This document shows, piece after piece, positions 1-8,732 of a DNA stretch of 64,000 bases. The notes beneath the pieces are model-generated. The model ran no database searches. It was not told the origin of the DNA and saw nothing but the letters and a program-made list of their open reading frames with translations. Position 1 is the first letter of the stretch; every line of letters starts with the position of its first letter. The stretch is taken from the NCBI GenBank assembly GCA_965646445.1, contig CBFFZW010000006.1:35554-99553 (forward strand), written 5' to 3'. The DNA is from UBA11524 sp965646445 (lineage in GTDB: Bacteria; Bacillota; Clostridia; Christensenellales; Aristaeellaceae). The position numbers and the translations under genes were made by a program.

Positions 1-49
1 AGAGCCACAGCAGCGCCAGGACAGCCAGGATGACCGTCAGCCGCGTCAT
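1..49 (-). CDS. N-terminal fragment of a membrane or exported protein (runs off the window)
   Basis: Only the first 16 codons are inside the window, reading leftwards off the edge. The start ATG is at 47-49, eight bases after GGAGG (58-62 on the plus strand); an in-frame ATG at 53-55 lies too close to that site. The peptide begins MTRLTVILAVLALLWL, a positively charged start followed by an uninterrupted hydrophobic stretch, which fits a signal peptide or membrane anchor. Function cannot be told. It is divergent from the asparaginase gene. Confidence 0.55.
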   Translation of the reverse strand, partial: MTRLTVILAVLALLWL

Positions 50-78
50 CGCCATCACCTCCGATATGCGTTGAAAAC

Positions 79-87
79 AGTATAGCA
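79..87 (-). promoter_or_regulatory. Extended -10 promoter for the leftward gene
   Basis: On the minus strand this reads TGCTATACT, an extended -10 element (TGn plus TATACT). No good -35 hexamer is seen 16-18 bases upstream. It sits about 30 bases before the leftward start codon. Confidence 0.45.
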
Positions 88-102
88 AAAGTTTGACGTT
101 TG

Positions 103-111
103 TGCTATACT
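103..111 (+). promoter_or_regulatory. Extended -10 promoter for the asparaginase gene
   Basis: Reads TGCTATACT, the same nonamer as the divergent minus-strand site 16 bases away, and lies 37 bases before the start codon. A -35 match is weak, as expected when an extended -10 is used. Confidence 0.5.
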
Positions 112-147
112 TTTGCCGCACTATCACCGTGGAGGCCCATTTTGCTT

Positions 148-1113
148 ATGAAACGAATTGCTCTGCTTGCCACCGGCGGCACCATTGCCTGCCGTCAGAC
201 GCCTGACGGCCTGTCGCCCGCCATCCACGCGGAGGAGCTGATCCGCAGCGTACCCTACCGCAAGGCGGAGATTGTCTGCCGGGACGTATTCTCGATGGAT
301 TCCAGCAATATTCAGCCGGAGGAGTGGTCGCTGCTGGCCAGGGCGGTGGACGAAGCCATCGAAAGCTGCGACGGCGTGGTCATCACCCACGGCACGGACA
401 CCATGGGCTACACCGCTGCCGCGCTGTCCTTCATGCTGCTGGGTCAGCGCAAGCCCGTCATCCTCACCGGCAGCCAGCTGCCCCTGGGGGCGCCGCTCTC
501 TGACGCGGAAACGAACCTGTCCTGCGCCATTGAGGCCGCCTGCCAGGGCCCGGCGGGCACCTATGTCTGCTTCAACCGCAAGCTGATCCTGGGCGTACGG
601 GCGGTGAAGACCCGCACCATGTCCTTTGACGCCTTTGACAGCGTGAACAGCGCCCAGGCGGGCATGGTGGATTCCGAGGGCGTTCACTTCCTGCGGCCCA
701 TGCGCACGGCGGAAGCCTACCGCCTTCGGCCCGAGGTGGACAGCCGGGTTTTCCTGCTCAAGCTGGTACCGGGAACCCAGCCGGATGTGCTGGATTTCGT
801 GGCCCAGGCAGGGTATCGCGGGCTGGTGATCGAGGCCTTCGGGCTGGGTGGGCTGCATTACATCCGCCGCAATCTGGTGGAAAAGCTGCGGCTCCTGCGC
901 AGCAAGGGCGTCCGGGTGCTGGTGGTGACCCAGTGCATGTACGAGCGGGCGGATCTGTCCATCTACGAGGTGGGCACGCAGCTGCTGCGCACGGATGTCA
1001 TCAACGGCCTGGACATGACCACGGAGGCCGCCGTGACCAAGCTGATGTGGGCCCTGGCCCAGGACAACACGGACGAGCTGCTGGCCCGCGACCTGTGCGG
1101 GGAGATGCGGTAA
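148..1113 (+). CDS. ansA: L-asparaginase, type I/cytoplasmic-like
   Basis: Predicted to hydrolyse L-asparagine to aspartate and ammonia in the cytoplasm. The 321-residue protein opens with MKRIALLATGGTIA, carrying the first catalytic Thr motif TGGTI, and has the second motif HGTDT near residue 85, followed by the usual TGSQ segment (ILTGSQLPLG). No signal peptide is present, and the length matches the bacterial asparaginase I family. The start ATG at 148 follows GGAGG at 131-135; a longer in-frame reading back to position 100 has no ribosome site. It is transcribed alone and ends at a strong hairpin at 1126. Family assignment is firm; substrate preference (Asn versus Gln) is inferred. Confidence 0.93.
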   Translation: MKRIALLATGGTIACRQTPDGLSPAIHAEELIRSVPYRKAEIVCRDVFSMDSSNIQPEEWSLLARAVDEAIESCDGVVITHGTDTMGYTAAALSFMLLGQRKPVILTGSQLPLGAPLSDAETNLSCAIEAACQGPAGTYVCFNRKLILGVRAVKTRTMSFDAFDSVNSAQAGMVDSEGVHFLRPMRTAEAYRLRPEVDSRVFLLKLVPGTQPDVLDFVAQAGYRGLVIEAFGLGGLHYIRRNLVEKLRLLRSKGVRVLVVTQCMYERADLSIYEVGTQLLRTDVINGLDMTTEAAVTKLMWALAQDNTDELLARDLCGEMR

Positions 1114-1125
1114 CCGCCGATACAT

Positions 1126-1165
1126 AAACGCGCCGGAGCGATGTGGATGCTCCGGCGCGTTTCGT
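1126..1165 (+). terminator. Hairpin terminator after asparaginase, shared with the converging gene
   Basis: A perfect 14-bp inverted repeat (1126-1139 with 1149-1162) starts with AAA and ends with TTT, so it can act in both directions between the converging asparaginase and isomerase-like genes. Confidence 0.8.
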
Positions 1166-1175
1166 TATGCGGCCA

Positions 1176-2060
1176 TCACGGTTCCTGCGCCAGGTGCAGC
1201 AGATGCAGCCGGGCGGCCTCGGCGTTGGCGGGGTTGGTGTTTTCAAGGGTCATGGGCAGATGCCGCGCCTTCGCCAGGGCCAGCAGGGGCTTGTAGTTCA
1301 TCTGTCCCAGGCCGCAGGCGATGGACAGCAGCCCGTCGAACATCAGCACGTTGGCGATTTCATTCCGGGCCTGCTGGCAGGCGGGGCCGTCGGGAATGTA
1401 GTCCTTCATGTGCAGCAGCTCGGCCCAGGGGCCCAGGCGGCGCACGGCATCTGCCACGACATCCTCCGCCTGATGGACGTTGTGCCAGTCCAGCAGGTTG
1501 ACGCCGTCCAGGATGACCCGCAGCATGGGGGAATCGAAGTGTTCCATCACCCGCTGACACCTTTCCGGCGTGCTGACGATGTGGCGACACACCGGCTCGA
1601 TGGCGAAGACCTGCCCGACCTCCTCCGCGTAGCGCACCACGGGGGTCACGCGATCCATGAACAGCGCGAGGGCCTCCTCCGTCCAGCACTCCGGGCAGGA
1701 GGTGTAGGTGACGTTGGGTGCGCCGGTCTCGGTGCCCACCAGCCGCGCGCCGATCATCCTGCCGAAGCGCAGGTGGGCCTTGTAGATCTCCAGCGTCCGG
1801 GCGTGGGCCTCCTCATCGGGACTGCACAGGTTCAGGTAGCAGCCCAGCAGCACGCACGTCATATCGTACTTATGCAGCAGCGCCCGAACCTCCGCCGCCA
1901 GCTCCTCGGTGAGCAGCGCGGGGGCGTCGGCCATTTTGAAGCCGGGGACGACCTTGCTCATGGCGATATGGCAGCAGGTGAAGCCCTGCTCCCGGGCGTT
2001 GCGCATTTTTTCCTCCAGGCCAATCCCGGCGGCGTCGTGCAGGCGCAGACCGATCTCCAT
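1176..2060 (-). CDS. Sugar phosphate isomerase/epimerase family protein (xylose isomerase-like TIM barrel)
   Basis: A 294-residue protein beginning MEIGLRLHDAAGIG. The overall pattern of an AP-endonuclease-2/xylose-isomerase-like TIM barrel is visible: a metal-ligand-type segment VFAIEPVCRHIV, VILDGVNLLDWHN further on, and LLHMKDYIPDG near residue 200, which supply Glu, Asp and His residues typical of this family's divalent-metal site. The reaction is not predictable. The start was chosen at 2060 because AAAGGAGG lies eight bases upstream; a reading 16 codons longer has no ribosome site. Monocistronic as far as can be seen, with no carbohydrate transporter next to it. Confidence 0.8.
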   Translation of the reverse strand: MEIGLRLHDAAGIGLEEKMRNAREQGFTCCHIAMSKVVPGFKMADAPALLTEELAAEVRALLHKYDMTCVLLGCYLNLCSPDEEAHARTLEIYKAHLRFGRMIGARLVGTETGAPNVTYTSCPECWTEEALALFMDRVTPVVRYAEEVGQVFAIEPVCRHIVSTPERCQRVMEHFDSPMLRVILDGVNLLDWHNVHQAEDVVADAVRRLGPWAELLHMKDYIPDGPACQQARNEIANVLMFDGLLSIACGLGQMNYKPLLALAKARHLPMTLENTNPANAEAARLHLLHLAQEP

Positions 2061-2140
2061 GGAAACGACCTCCTTTGTGCGTTGGTAGCTGCTGACAGTA
2101 TAGCGCATTTTCGGCCGTTTGACCAGAGAAAATCAGCGCT

Positions 2141-2962
2141 TTAAGCGTGGCGGGTCAGGAAGGCCTCGGCCTGGCTCATCTCCGCCAGCGCGGCGTCGCG
2201 GAAGGTATCCAGCTGCAGCGCCTGCGATTCCGGGGGCAGGGCCAGATAGTCCCGCAGCAGGCACAGCATGCTTTCCAGCTGGGCCACCGCCGCGTCGAAG
2301 TCCTTCTCCCAGGCGATGCGCCGCAGGTCGTGGCGCACCTGAAGGCGATCCAGCTCCCGCTGCAATTCCGCCGCTTCGCCCGCCCGGGCAGCCCGGCGCA
2401 GCAGCTCCTTCAGGCCCTCCAGCATGTGGGCGACGCAGGGCTCGGCCATCAGCTGAGCCGCGGCGGTGTCCTCGGGGTCGCAGAAGGCGGCGTCCGCCCG
2501 ATCCACGGGGGCGTCCTTGGGGTAGGGCTTGCCTTCCCGGCGCAATTCCTCCCGGACGGCCTCGATCAACTCAGGCCGGTGCTTGAGCAGGGTACGGTAT
2601 TTGTTCTGATAGCGCAGCATCAGGCTGTGGTTGCCCCCGGCCATGCGCATCACGCAGGAACGCACGGACATGCCCTGCCCTCTGGCCATCAGCACCTGGC
2701 GCAGCAATTCGTGGGTTTCCTCGGGGGTGAAGACCGCGAAGGGCGCGGCCTTCAGTTCGGCGGCCTCGGGGCGCTGACGCAGGCAGGCATAGTAATAGTT
2801 GCGGATACTGTTGGGCTTACGGCCCAGGTCGCCGGAGAGGTTCTCGAAAACGCTGCGGAGAGGCTCGCCGGCGGCGGAGGCCTCCTTCACAGCGGAGAAC
2901 AGACGGTTGGTTTCCTCTTCCTGCCAGCCCGAACGGGTGCGTACCTTCACTTGACTTTCCAT
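2141..2962 (-). CDS. Myb/SANT-like DNA-binding protein (RsfA/YlbO-type)
   Basis: A 273-residue soluble protein. Residues about 6-60 (RTRSGWQEEETNRLFSAVKE through the GRKPNSIRNYYY segment) look like the Myb-like helix-turn-helix module of the Bacillus prespore regulator RsfA, with the tryptophan and acidic EEE of such domains. A second similar block follows (FTPEETHELLRQVL to MLRYQNKYRTLL). The C-terminal third is rich in Leu, Glu and Arg with heptad-like spacing, suggesting a coiled coil. Start at 2962 with AAGGAG about 12 bases upstream. A role as a sporulation-type regulator is inference from family resemblance only. Confidence 0.7.
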   Translation of the reverse strand: MESQVKVRTRSGWQEEETNRLFSAVKEASAAGEPLRSVFENLSGDLGRKPNSIRNYYYACLRQRPEAAELKAAPFAVFTPEETHELLRQVLMARGQGMSVRSCVMRMAGGNHSLMLRYQNKYRTLLKHRPELIEAVREELRREGKPYPKDAPVDRADAAFCDPEDTAAAQLMAEPCVAHMLEGLKELLRRAARAGEAAELQRELDRLQVRHDLRRIAWEKDFDAAVAQLESMLCLLRDYLALPPESQALQLDTFRDAALAEMSQAEAFLTRHA

Positions 2963-3031
2963 GATGTTGTCATTCTCCTTCCCATGTGGTGTATGAACCA
3001 TCCTGCCCAGGGGGACACAAAACTATACCTG

Positions 3032-4141
3032 TCACAGCAGCGGCAAAAGCGCGTTGCCAAGGCCAAGCTGCCCCTGATAGACCTGCCAGGCGGCGTCCGC
3101 GACAGCCTGCGGCGGAAGGTAGGCGTTGACGGCGGCCAGGGCGCGGGCGGCGGCGCTCTCCACCTCGCTCTCAACGCCCGTGTAATACAGCCGCGTATCC
3201 TCCCGGACGGTATGCAGTCCCTGGCTGGCCAGCGCCTGCTGGCTGTCCGGCGCGGTGAGGAAGGCCAGCAGCGCGGCGGCCTGATCGCTTCCGCCCGTGA
3301 CCACGCTGCCCAGCCACACCAGGTCGGTGACGATTTCCTCCGGCGCCATGGTGCGGAAGGCGAAGGCTTTCCCCGCCGCGACCAGCGCGTTCTGCGAGGT
3401 GATTTGCCCTGTGGTCAGCAGGCAGGTGGGGCTTTGACGGGCCTGGAAGCGCCGGTAGACCTCCGCCGGAGTGAGGTCGGCAAGCTGGTCGGGAAGGGGC
3501 GGACGCTGCTCCTGGGGCAGGATGCAGCTCAGGGTGAACAGCGCGCAGCCGGGCGGGGCCATAAGCGGCGTGTCGGCCTTCAGCGCGGCGTCATAGGGGT
3601 AGGGGGCCGGGGTGGCGTCGGATGCCGGGGATGTCGCGGCGGGCCGCCCCAGGAGCGTGGTGGGCGCGGGGGTCGCGGCCTCATGGGGCTCAATGGCGCT
3701 GTCGATGGCCAGCACATACGCGCCGTAGCACAGGGGAAGGCCGTACTGCTCGCCCTTCCAGCGGCCGCAGCGCAAAAGCGGCTCCCGCAGGCCGGATACG
3801 CCGCTGATGGGCATCAGCAGCTTTTCCGGGTCGGTCAGGGCGCCGGGGGTGTAAAGGATTACGTCGGGCAGCACGGCGTCTTCATCAGACAGGGCATCGG
3901 GGGTGACGGTGCGCAGATAGGTCATCACGCCGGGATTGGCTTTTTCGAAGGCCCGGAGCCTGGCCTTCAGCCAGCTTTCGCCGCCGCCCACCGAGGACAC
4001 CGACCAGATGCGCAGCAGCGTGCGTTCGCTGCCCTTGCCGGACAGCGCCGAGGGGGACTGGGTATGCACCCTGGGCAGCAGCCACAGCGTCAGCGCGGTG
4101 AGGGCAAGGGCGGCAAGACAGAGGACGCGGCGGCGGGTCAT
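3032..4141 (-). CDS. Secreted solute-binding-protein-like protein, orphan
   Basis: A 369-residue protein with an N-terminal export signal (MTRRRVLCLAALALTALTLWLLP) but no clear lipobox, followed by a segment LLRIWSVSSVGGGESWLKAR and FEKANPGV that resembles family 1 extracellular solute-binding proteins. FTLSCILPQ and LLAFLTAPDSQQALA near the C-terminus also fit such proteins. No permease or ATPase gene is adjacent, so the transporter it serves, if any, is elsewhere or it has a sensory or structural role. Start at 4141 has GGAGG seven bases upstream. Divergent from pgcA. Confidence 0.65.
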   Translation of the reverse strand: MTRRRVLCLAALALTALTLWLLPRVHTQSPSALSGKGSERTLLRIWSVSSVGGGESWLKARLRAFEKANPGVMTYLRTVTPDALSDEDAVLPDVILYTPGALTDPEKLLMPISGVSGLREPLLRCGRWKGEQYGLPLCYGAYVLAIDSAIEPHEAATPAPTTLLGRPAATSPASDATPAPYPYDAALKADTPLMAPPGCALFTLSCILPQEQRPPLPDQLADLTPAEVYRRFQARQSPTCLLTTGQITSQNALVAAGKAFAFRTMAPEEIVTDLVWLGSVVTGGSDQAAALLAFLTAPDSQQALASQGLHTVREDTRLYYTGVESEVESAAARALAAVNAYLPPQAVADAAWQVYQGQLGLGNALLPLL

Positions 4142-4296
4142 AACGGAACCTCCTTTGCGGAACATGGTGAATATGTATGCGGCATTTCGTCCAAATAGGC
4201 GTCAGGGAGCCACATTTTTCCGCCCCTGGCGATGCTTGCTGACGGCGCAGGGCAGGCGAAACCTGCGCGGAGGGGAGACAGCCTTGTGGTTGCCCC

Positions 4297-4325
4297 TTGC
4301 CAAAAAGGATAATTCATCCTATAAT
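4297..4325 (+). promoter_or_regulatory. Sigma-A-type promoter of pgcA
   Basis: TTGCCA (4297-4302), a 17-base spacer and a perfect TATAAT (4320-4325), 50 bases before the start codon. Confidence 0.8.
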
Positions 4326-4375
4326 AGAGGCAACGGTGATTCCTTTGTATTCATTCATAAGGGAGGATGACATCC

Positions 4376-6094
4376 ATGGATGTGCGCGCTTCTTACGAGC
4401 AGTGGCTCAGGGATTTTGCCAATAATGAAGATACGGTCAGGGATTTGCTGGCCATCAAGGATGATGATCGGGAAATCGAGGATCGCTTCTATACGGAGCT
4501 GTCCTTCGGCACCGCCGGGATGCGCGGCGTGCTGGGCGCAGGCATGAACCGCATGAACCGCTACAACGTCCGCCGGGCCACCAAGGGCCTGGCGAAGTAC
4601 CTGCTGCAAAAGCCGGCAGAAGCCCAGCGGGGCGTGGTCATCGCCTATGACAGCCGCCGCTGCTCGGCGGAGTTTGCCCGGGAGACGGCCCTCGTCCTGT
4701 GCCAGGAGGGGGTGCCGGCTTACCTGTTCGACGCCCTGCGTCCCGTGCCGATCCTGTCCTACGCGGTGCGCCATCTGCACGCCATCGCCGGCATCGTCAT
4801 CACGGCCAGCCACAACCCGCCCCAGTACAACGGCTACAAGGTCTATGGAGAGGACGGCGCACAGGTGGGTCCCGAGGCCGCGGAGGGTATCACCCGCATC
4901 ATCCGCGCCACCGCCTACACCGACTGCACCCTGATGGACGAGGAGGAAGCCAAGGCCAAAGGGTTGCTGCGCATCATCGGCAACAAGGAGGTCGATGACG
5001 ACTACATCGCGGATGTCAAGACCCTGTGCATCCAGCCCGAACTGCTGGACAAGGAGGGCGGCAAGCTGAAAATCGTCTATACGCCCATCCATGGCTCCGG
5101 CAATGTGCCGGTGCGCCGCATTCTCAAGGAGGTCGGCATCAGCAATGTTTCCGTGGTGAAGGAGCAGGAGCTGCCCGACCCGAATTTCTCCACCGTCAAG
5201 GTGCCCAACCCCGAGGATCCCGGCGCCTTCACCCTGGCCTTCAGGCTGGCGGATGAAGTCGGCGCGGACGTGATCTTCGCCACCGACCCGGACTGTGACC
5301 GCCTGGGCGTGGCCGTGCGCAAAAAGGACGGCCAGTGGCAGCTGCTCACCGGCAACCAGATCGGCTGCGTGCTGCTGTATTACATCCTGTCCACCAAGCA
5401 GAAGCAGGGCACCCTGCCGAAAAATGGCGCGGCGGTGAAATCCATCGTCTCCACCTCCCTGTCCAACCGCATCTGCGAGAGCTTCGGCGTGGAGATGTTC
5501 GAGACCCTCACGGGCTTCAAGTTCATCGGTGAGAAGATTCAGCAGTTCCAGGATACGGGCAGCCACACCTTCCTCTTCGGCTTTGAGGAAAGCTATGGCT
5601 TCCTGTCCTCCACCTTCGTGCGGGACAAGGACGGCGTGAACGCCTCCCTGCTGATCTCCGAGGTGGCCTGCGCCTGCCAGGCGGAGGGCATGACCCTCTA
5701 CGACAAGGTACAGGAGATTTTCCAGCGCTACGGCTATTATGTGGAAAAGGTGGTTTCCAAGACGCTCCCCGGCAAGGACGGCCTGACCCGGATGAAGGAG
5801 ATCATGAAGGAGCTGCGGGCCAATCCGCCCCAGGACATTGCCGGGATGAAGGTGACCGCCGTGCGCGATTATCTGGCCGGAACACGCACCTGCGGCGGCG
5901 TCACCGAGCCCACGGGCCTGCCTATCTCCGATGTGCTGTACTTTGAACTGGAGAAGGGCAACTGGGTCTGCGTGCGGCCCTCCGGCACCGAGCCCAAGAT
6001 CAAGCTGTACGTCAATTCCAACGCGGCCACCCAGGAGGAGGCCGAGGCCATCAACCTCCGGCTCCGGGAGGCCAGCGAAAGGCTGATGGACTAA
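4376..6094 (+). CDS. pgcA: Phosphoglucomutase/phosphomannomutase
   Basis: Interconverts glucose (or mannose) 1-phosphate and 6-phosphate, feeding cell-wall and glycan precursor synthesis. The 572-residue protein carries the substrate-recognition start SFGTAGMRGVLGAG, the phosphoserine loop ITASHNPPQYNGYK, the metal-binding loop ATDPDCDRLG, the sugar loop GFEESYGF and the phosphate-binding end RPSGTEPKIK, in the order of the alpha-D-phosphohexomutase family; its length matches the Firmicutes PgcA group. Of two in-frame ATGs, 4376 is nine bases after GGGAGG, whereas 4367 directly abuts it. Transcribed from its own promoter. Confidence 0.93.
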   Translation: MDVRASYEQWLRDFANNEDTVRDLLAIKDDDREIEDRFYTELSFGTAGMRGVLGAGMNRMNRYNVRRATKGLAKYLLQKPAEAQRGVVIAYDSRRCSAEFARETALVLCQEGVPAYLFDALRPVPILSYAVRHLHAIAGIVITASHNPPQYNGYKVYGEDGAQVGPEAAEGITRIIRATAYTDCTLMDEEEAKAKGLLRIIGNKEVDDDYIADVKTLCIQPELLDKEGGKLKIVYTPIHGSGNVPVRRILKEVGISNVSVVKEQELPDPNFSTVKVPNPEDPGAFTLAFRLADEVGADVIFATDPDCDRLGVAVRKKDGQWQLLTGNQIGCVLLYYILSTKQKQGTLPKNGAAVKSIVSTSLSNRICESFGVEMFETLTGFKFIGEKIQQFQDTGSHTFLFGFEESYGFLSSTFVRDKDGVNASLLISEVACACQAEGMTLYDKVQEIFQRYGYYVEKVVSKTLPGKDGLTRMKEIMKELRANPPQDIAGMKVTAVRDYLAGTRTCGGVTEPTGLPISDVLYFELEKGNWVCVRPSGTEPKIKLYVNSNAATQEEAEAINLRLREASERLMD

Positions 6095-6128
6095 CATTTA
6101 TACCGGCCCGCGCAGGGGCGTCGGGGTC

Positions 6129-6155
6129 AGGCACGGCGGTGAGGCCGCTGTGCCT
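6129..6155 (+). terminator. Hairpin after pgcA
   Basis: An 11-bp stem (6129-6139 with 6145-6155, one G-U pair) with a 5-base loop. No strong T tract follows, so termination may be partial and the next gene could be read through. Confidence 0.45.
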
Positions 6156-6192
6156 GCCTTCTTGTCCGCGCGGAAGAAAAGGGGTTACCGAC

Positions 6193-7620
6193 ATGCGGAA
6201 ATGGATCGCGCTGACGCTGACGATCTGCCTTGTGCTGATGTGCCTGCCCGCGATGGCGCTCACCCGGGAGGAGTTGGAGGCCGACGCCCGGCAGAAGGTG
6301 GAGGCCGGCATCGCCATGGCGGCGCAGGAGCAGTCCGGGTGGGCGAAGGTCATGATGGAGCATACCCGGGTGACCAGCGTCACCAAGGATGGCGCCTATG
6401 TGGTGGTCAAGGTGGCCTTCCCCGCGATGAAGGCCGGGGTGGGCGCCAACGACAGGCATAACGGCGACGCGGCCGGCTTTTTGCGGCGGGCTGTCGCGCC
6501 TGTTCTGTCCCTGGAGGATACCGTGGAATATACCATCCGGGTAAGCATTAAGGGCAAGAGCGACAACCTGACGCTGAACTGGAGCGATACGCGCTCCCTT
6601 CAGGGCTACCGCAAGAAGATCGGCGTGCAGGCGTCCGCCGCCGCCAAGACCTTCGAGACCGCCAAAATGAAAAGCGCCGTGGACGATTACCTGCTGCCCA
6701 AGGCGGTCGCGTATCCCAAGCAGCGCCCGGAGGAGTCGCCCGAATGGACGGCACTGCCCGACTACTGCGCGCAGGCTGCCGCGGCCCTGGGGCTGACCGC
6801 GCAGCAGGCGGAGGGCCGGCTTCCGGCGATGCTGATGCTGCTGGACATCACGGCCATCAGCGCGAAGGATGCCATCGAAAATGTGACGCTGACCCTGCGG
6901 GCGCGGAACTGGCAGGCCATGCTGGAAGCGGCGGAGGAGCAGGCCCGCCTGGCGCTGGATATCATGATGGGTGTGCCGGACATGTCCCGGGAGGAGATCG
7001 AGGGCGTGCTGACGGCGCAGCTGCCCGCCGCCTGCTTTGACGCCTACTACGGGACGCAGAGGCGGCACATGACGGAAACGAAGGTGACGGTCAACCTGCT
7101 TGCCGCGGTGAATGAGGGCGTGGGAAGCGCCAAGGGTCTGATGGACGAGCTGGCGGCGTACTCCGCCCAGGTGGACGCCCATGTGGATGCGCTGATGGCC
7201 TATGCCGCGACCCTCGACGACTATCCCACGGTGGAGCTCATCGACACGGCCATTCTGGAAGGCGCCGGTCATGAGGACGGCACGCAGCTTTTCGTGGACA
7301 CGGGGAAGACCGACAACCATGGCTACGTCTGCGTTCTGCGGGAAAACAGCGTCGTGGCAAAGGGCTTCATCCACGCCGGTGTCCGTCTGCGGCTTCCGCT
7401 GAACCCCGGCCTGTACGAGGTGTATTGCTCCTATGGCCCCACCTGGTATGGGGAGCGCTACATTTTCGGCAAGGAGGCCTTCTGCGGCGTCATGCTGCTG
7501 GAGGTGCCGGAAGAGGGCAACCTGCGCCTGTCGCTGCGGGACGGCGGCGAGGGCCAGGAGGTCACGGCGCTGACCTATGACGAATTTATGGATGCCATCA
7601 GCAAACACGGAGGAGATTGA
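6193..7620 (+). CDS. Secreted protein of unknown function
   Basis: A 475-residue protein with a clean signal peptide (MRKWIALTLTICLVLMCLPAMA, likely cut after Ala). The mature part is mostly helical and acidic, and ends in a probable beta-rich domain containing the segments LFVDTGKTDNHGYVCVL and GLYEVYCSYGPTWYGERYIF. I do not recognise a family, and no catalytic motif stands out. It ends four bases before the M42 peptidase gene, so the two are very probably cotranscribed. The start at 6193 is the only one that gives the signal peptide directly; AAAAGGGG lies upstream. Confidence 0.7.
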   Translation: MRKWIALTLTICLVLMCLPAMALTREELEADARQKVEAGIAMAAQEQSGWAKVMMEHTRVTSVTKDGAYVVVKVAFPAMKAGVGANDRHNGDAAGFLRRAVAPVLSLEDTVEYTIRVSIKGKSDNLTLNWSDTRSLQGYRKKIGVQASAAAKTFETAKMKSAVDDYLLPKAVAYPKQRPEESPEWTALPDYCAQAAAALGLTAQQAEGRLPAMLMLLDITAISAKDAIENVTLTLRARNWQAMLEAAEEQARLALDIMMGVPDMSREEIEGVLTAQLPAACFDAYYGTQRRHMTETKVTVNLLAAVNEGVGSAKGLMDELAAYSAQVDAHVDALMAYAATLDDYPTVELIDTAILEGAGHEDGTQLFVDTGKTDNHGYVCVLRENSVVAKGFIHAGVRLRLPLNPGLYEVYCSYGPTWYGERYIFGKEAFCGVMLLEVPEEGNLRLSLRDGGEGQEVTALTYDEFMDAISKHGGD

Positions 7621-7624
7621 TACC

Positions 7625-8656
7625 ATGGAACGTCAAGCATACCTGCTGGAGCAGCTGAAAGCGCTGACGGCCATCCCCAGCCCCACGGGCATGACCGGGG
7701 CGGCGGAGGATTATCTGCTGGCGGAATTGACCCGGCTGGGCTTCAAGCCCTGGCGCACCCCCAAGGGAACCGTGCTGTGCGAGCTGGGCGGGCAGGGGAG
7801 CCCGCTGCTGTGCTCGGCCCATGTGGATACCCTGGGCGCCATGGTTCGGGCCGTGAAGAGCAACGGCCACCTGCGCTACACCGCCATTGGCGGCTATGAC
7901 GATACCAACATCGAAAACGAGAACGTGATGATCCACACCCGGGAGGGCCGCACGTTCCGGGGGACGGTGTACTCCACCAAGGCCAGCCTGCATGTGTGGG
8001 GGAACCAGTCCGCCACCGCACGCTCCGACGAATTCCTGGAGATCATCCTGGATGAGGAGGTCGCCTCGGCGGAGGATGTCCGGGCCCTGGGCATCGGCCC
8101 GGGAGACTTCATCAGCTTTGATCCCCGCACGGTGGTGACGGAAAGCGGCTTTGTCAAGAGCCGTCATCTGGACGACAAGGCCTCCGCGGCCATCCTGCTG
8201 ACGTTGGCGCGGGAGGTGGCGGAGGGCAAGCTGACCTTGGGCCGACAAGTGTTCATCGCCTTCACAGTGTATGAGGAGGTCGGCCATGGCGGCGCATCGC
8301 TGGCGAAGCTGCCGGTGGAGGACATGCTGGCCGTGGATATAGGCTGCGTGGGCGCGGACCTGGGCTGCACGGAGACGCAGGTGTCCATCTGTGCCAAGGA
8401 TTCCTCCGGCCCCTATGACTGGCGCTTCACCAATGAGCTGATCGCCCGCAGCCGCGCTCTGGGGCTGGACTTCGCCGTGGATGTCTATCCCCGCTATTCC
8501 TCCGACGCTTCCCCGGCCCGGGGGGCCGGCATGGAGGCGCGCTTTGCCCTGTGCGGCACGGGGGTGTTTGCCTCTCACGGCTATGAGCGCACCCATGTCA
8601 AGGGCCTGATGAATACCCTGCGGCTGGTGGGCGATGTCATGGCCCATACCGTGTAA
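7625..8656 (+). CDS. M42 family metallopeptidase (glutamyl/deblocking aminopeptidase-like)
   Basis: A cytoplasmic dinuclear-metal aminopeptidase that trims short peptides and usually forms a large tetrahedral assembly. The 343-residue protein shows the expected metal ligands in order: SAHVDTLG (His near 66), HLDDKAS, EEVGHGG with the general-base Glu pair, DIGCVG, and a final His in FASHGYERTH. Length is typical. Start at 7625 with GGAGG 11 bases upstream, overlapping the end of the preceding secreted-protein gene's coding region. Substrate specificity cannot be inferred. Confidence 0.92.
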   Translation: MERQAYLLEQLKALTAIPSPTGMTGAAEDYLLAELTRLGFKPWRTPKGTVLCELGGQGSPLLCSAHVDTLGAMVRAVKSNGHLRYTAIGGYDDTNIENENVMIHTREGRTFRGTVYSTKASLHVWGNQSATARSDEFLEIILDEEVASAEDVRALGIGPGDFISFDPRTVVTESGFVKSRHLDDKASAAILLTLAREVAEGKLTLGRQVFIAFTVYEEVGHGGASLAKLPVEDMLAVDIGCVGADLGCTETQVSICAKDSSGPYDWRFTNELIARSRALGLDFAVDVYPRYSSDASPARGAGMEARFALCGTGVFASHGYERTHVKGLMNTLRLVGDVMAHTV

Positions 8657-8677
8657 TTTGCATACCAAAACGCAAAC

Positions 8678-8714
8678 GGCCGTCTGCCAATGCTCCTTTG
8701 AGCGGCAGACGGCC
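8678..8714. terminator. Bidirectional hairpin between converging genes
   Basis: A perfect 11-bp inverted repeat (GGCCGTCTGCC with GGCAGACGGCC, 15-base loop) between the M42 gene and the converging penicillin-binding-protein gene. T-rich tracts are short on both sides. Confidence 0.65.
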
Positions 8715-8732
8715 ATGCTTGTTATAGGAGGA

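Noticed and set aside
1143..2144. Plus-strand frame opposite the isomerase-like gene
   Set aside because: No ribosome site, begins inside the terminator hairpin, and has no recognisable motifs.
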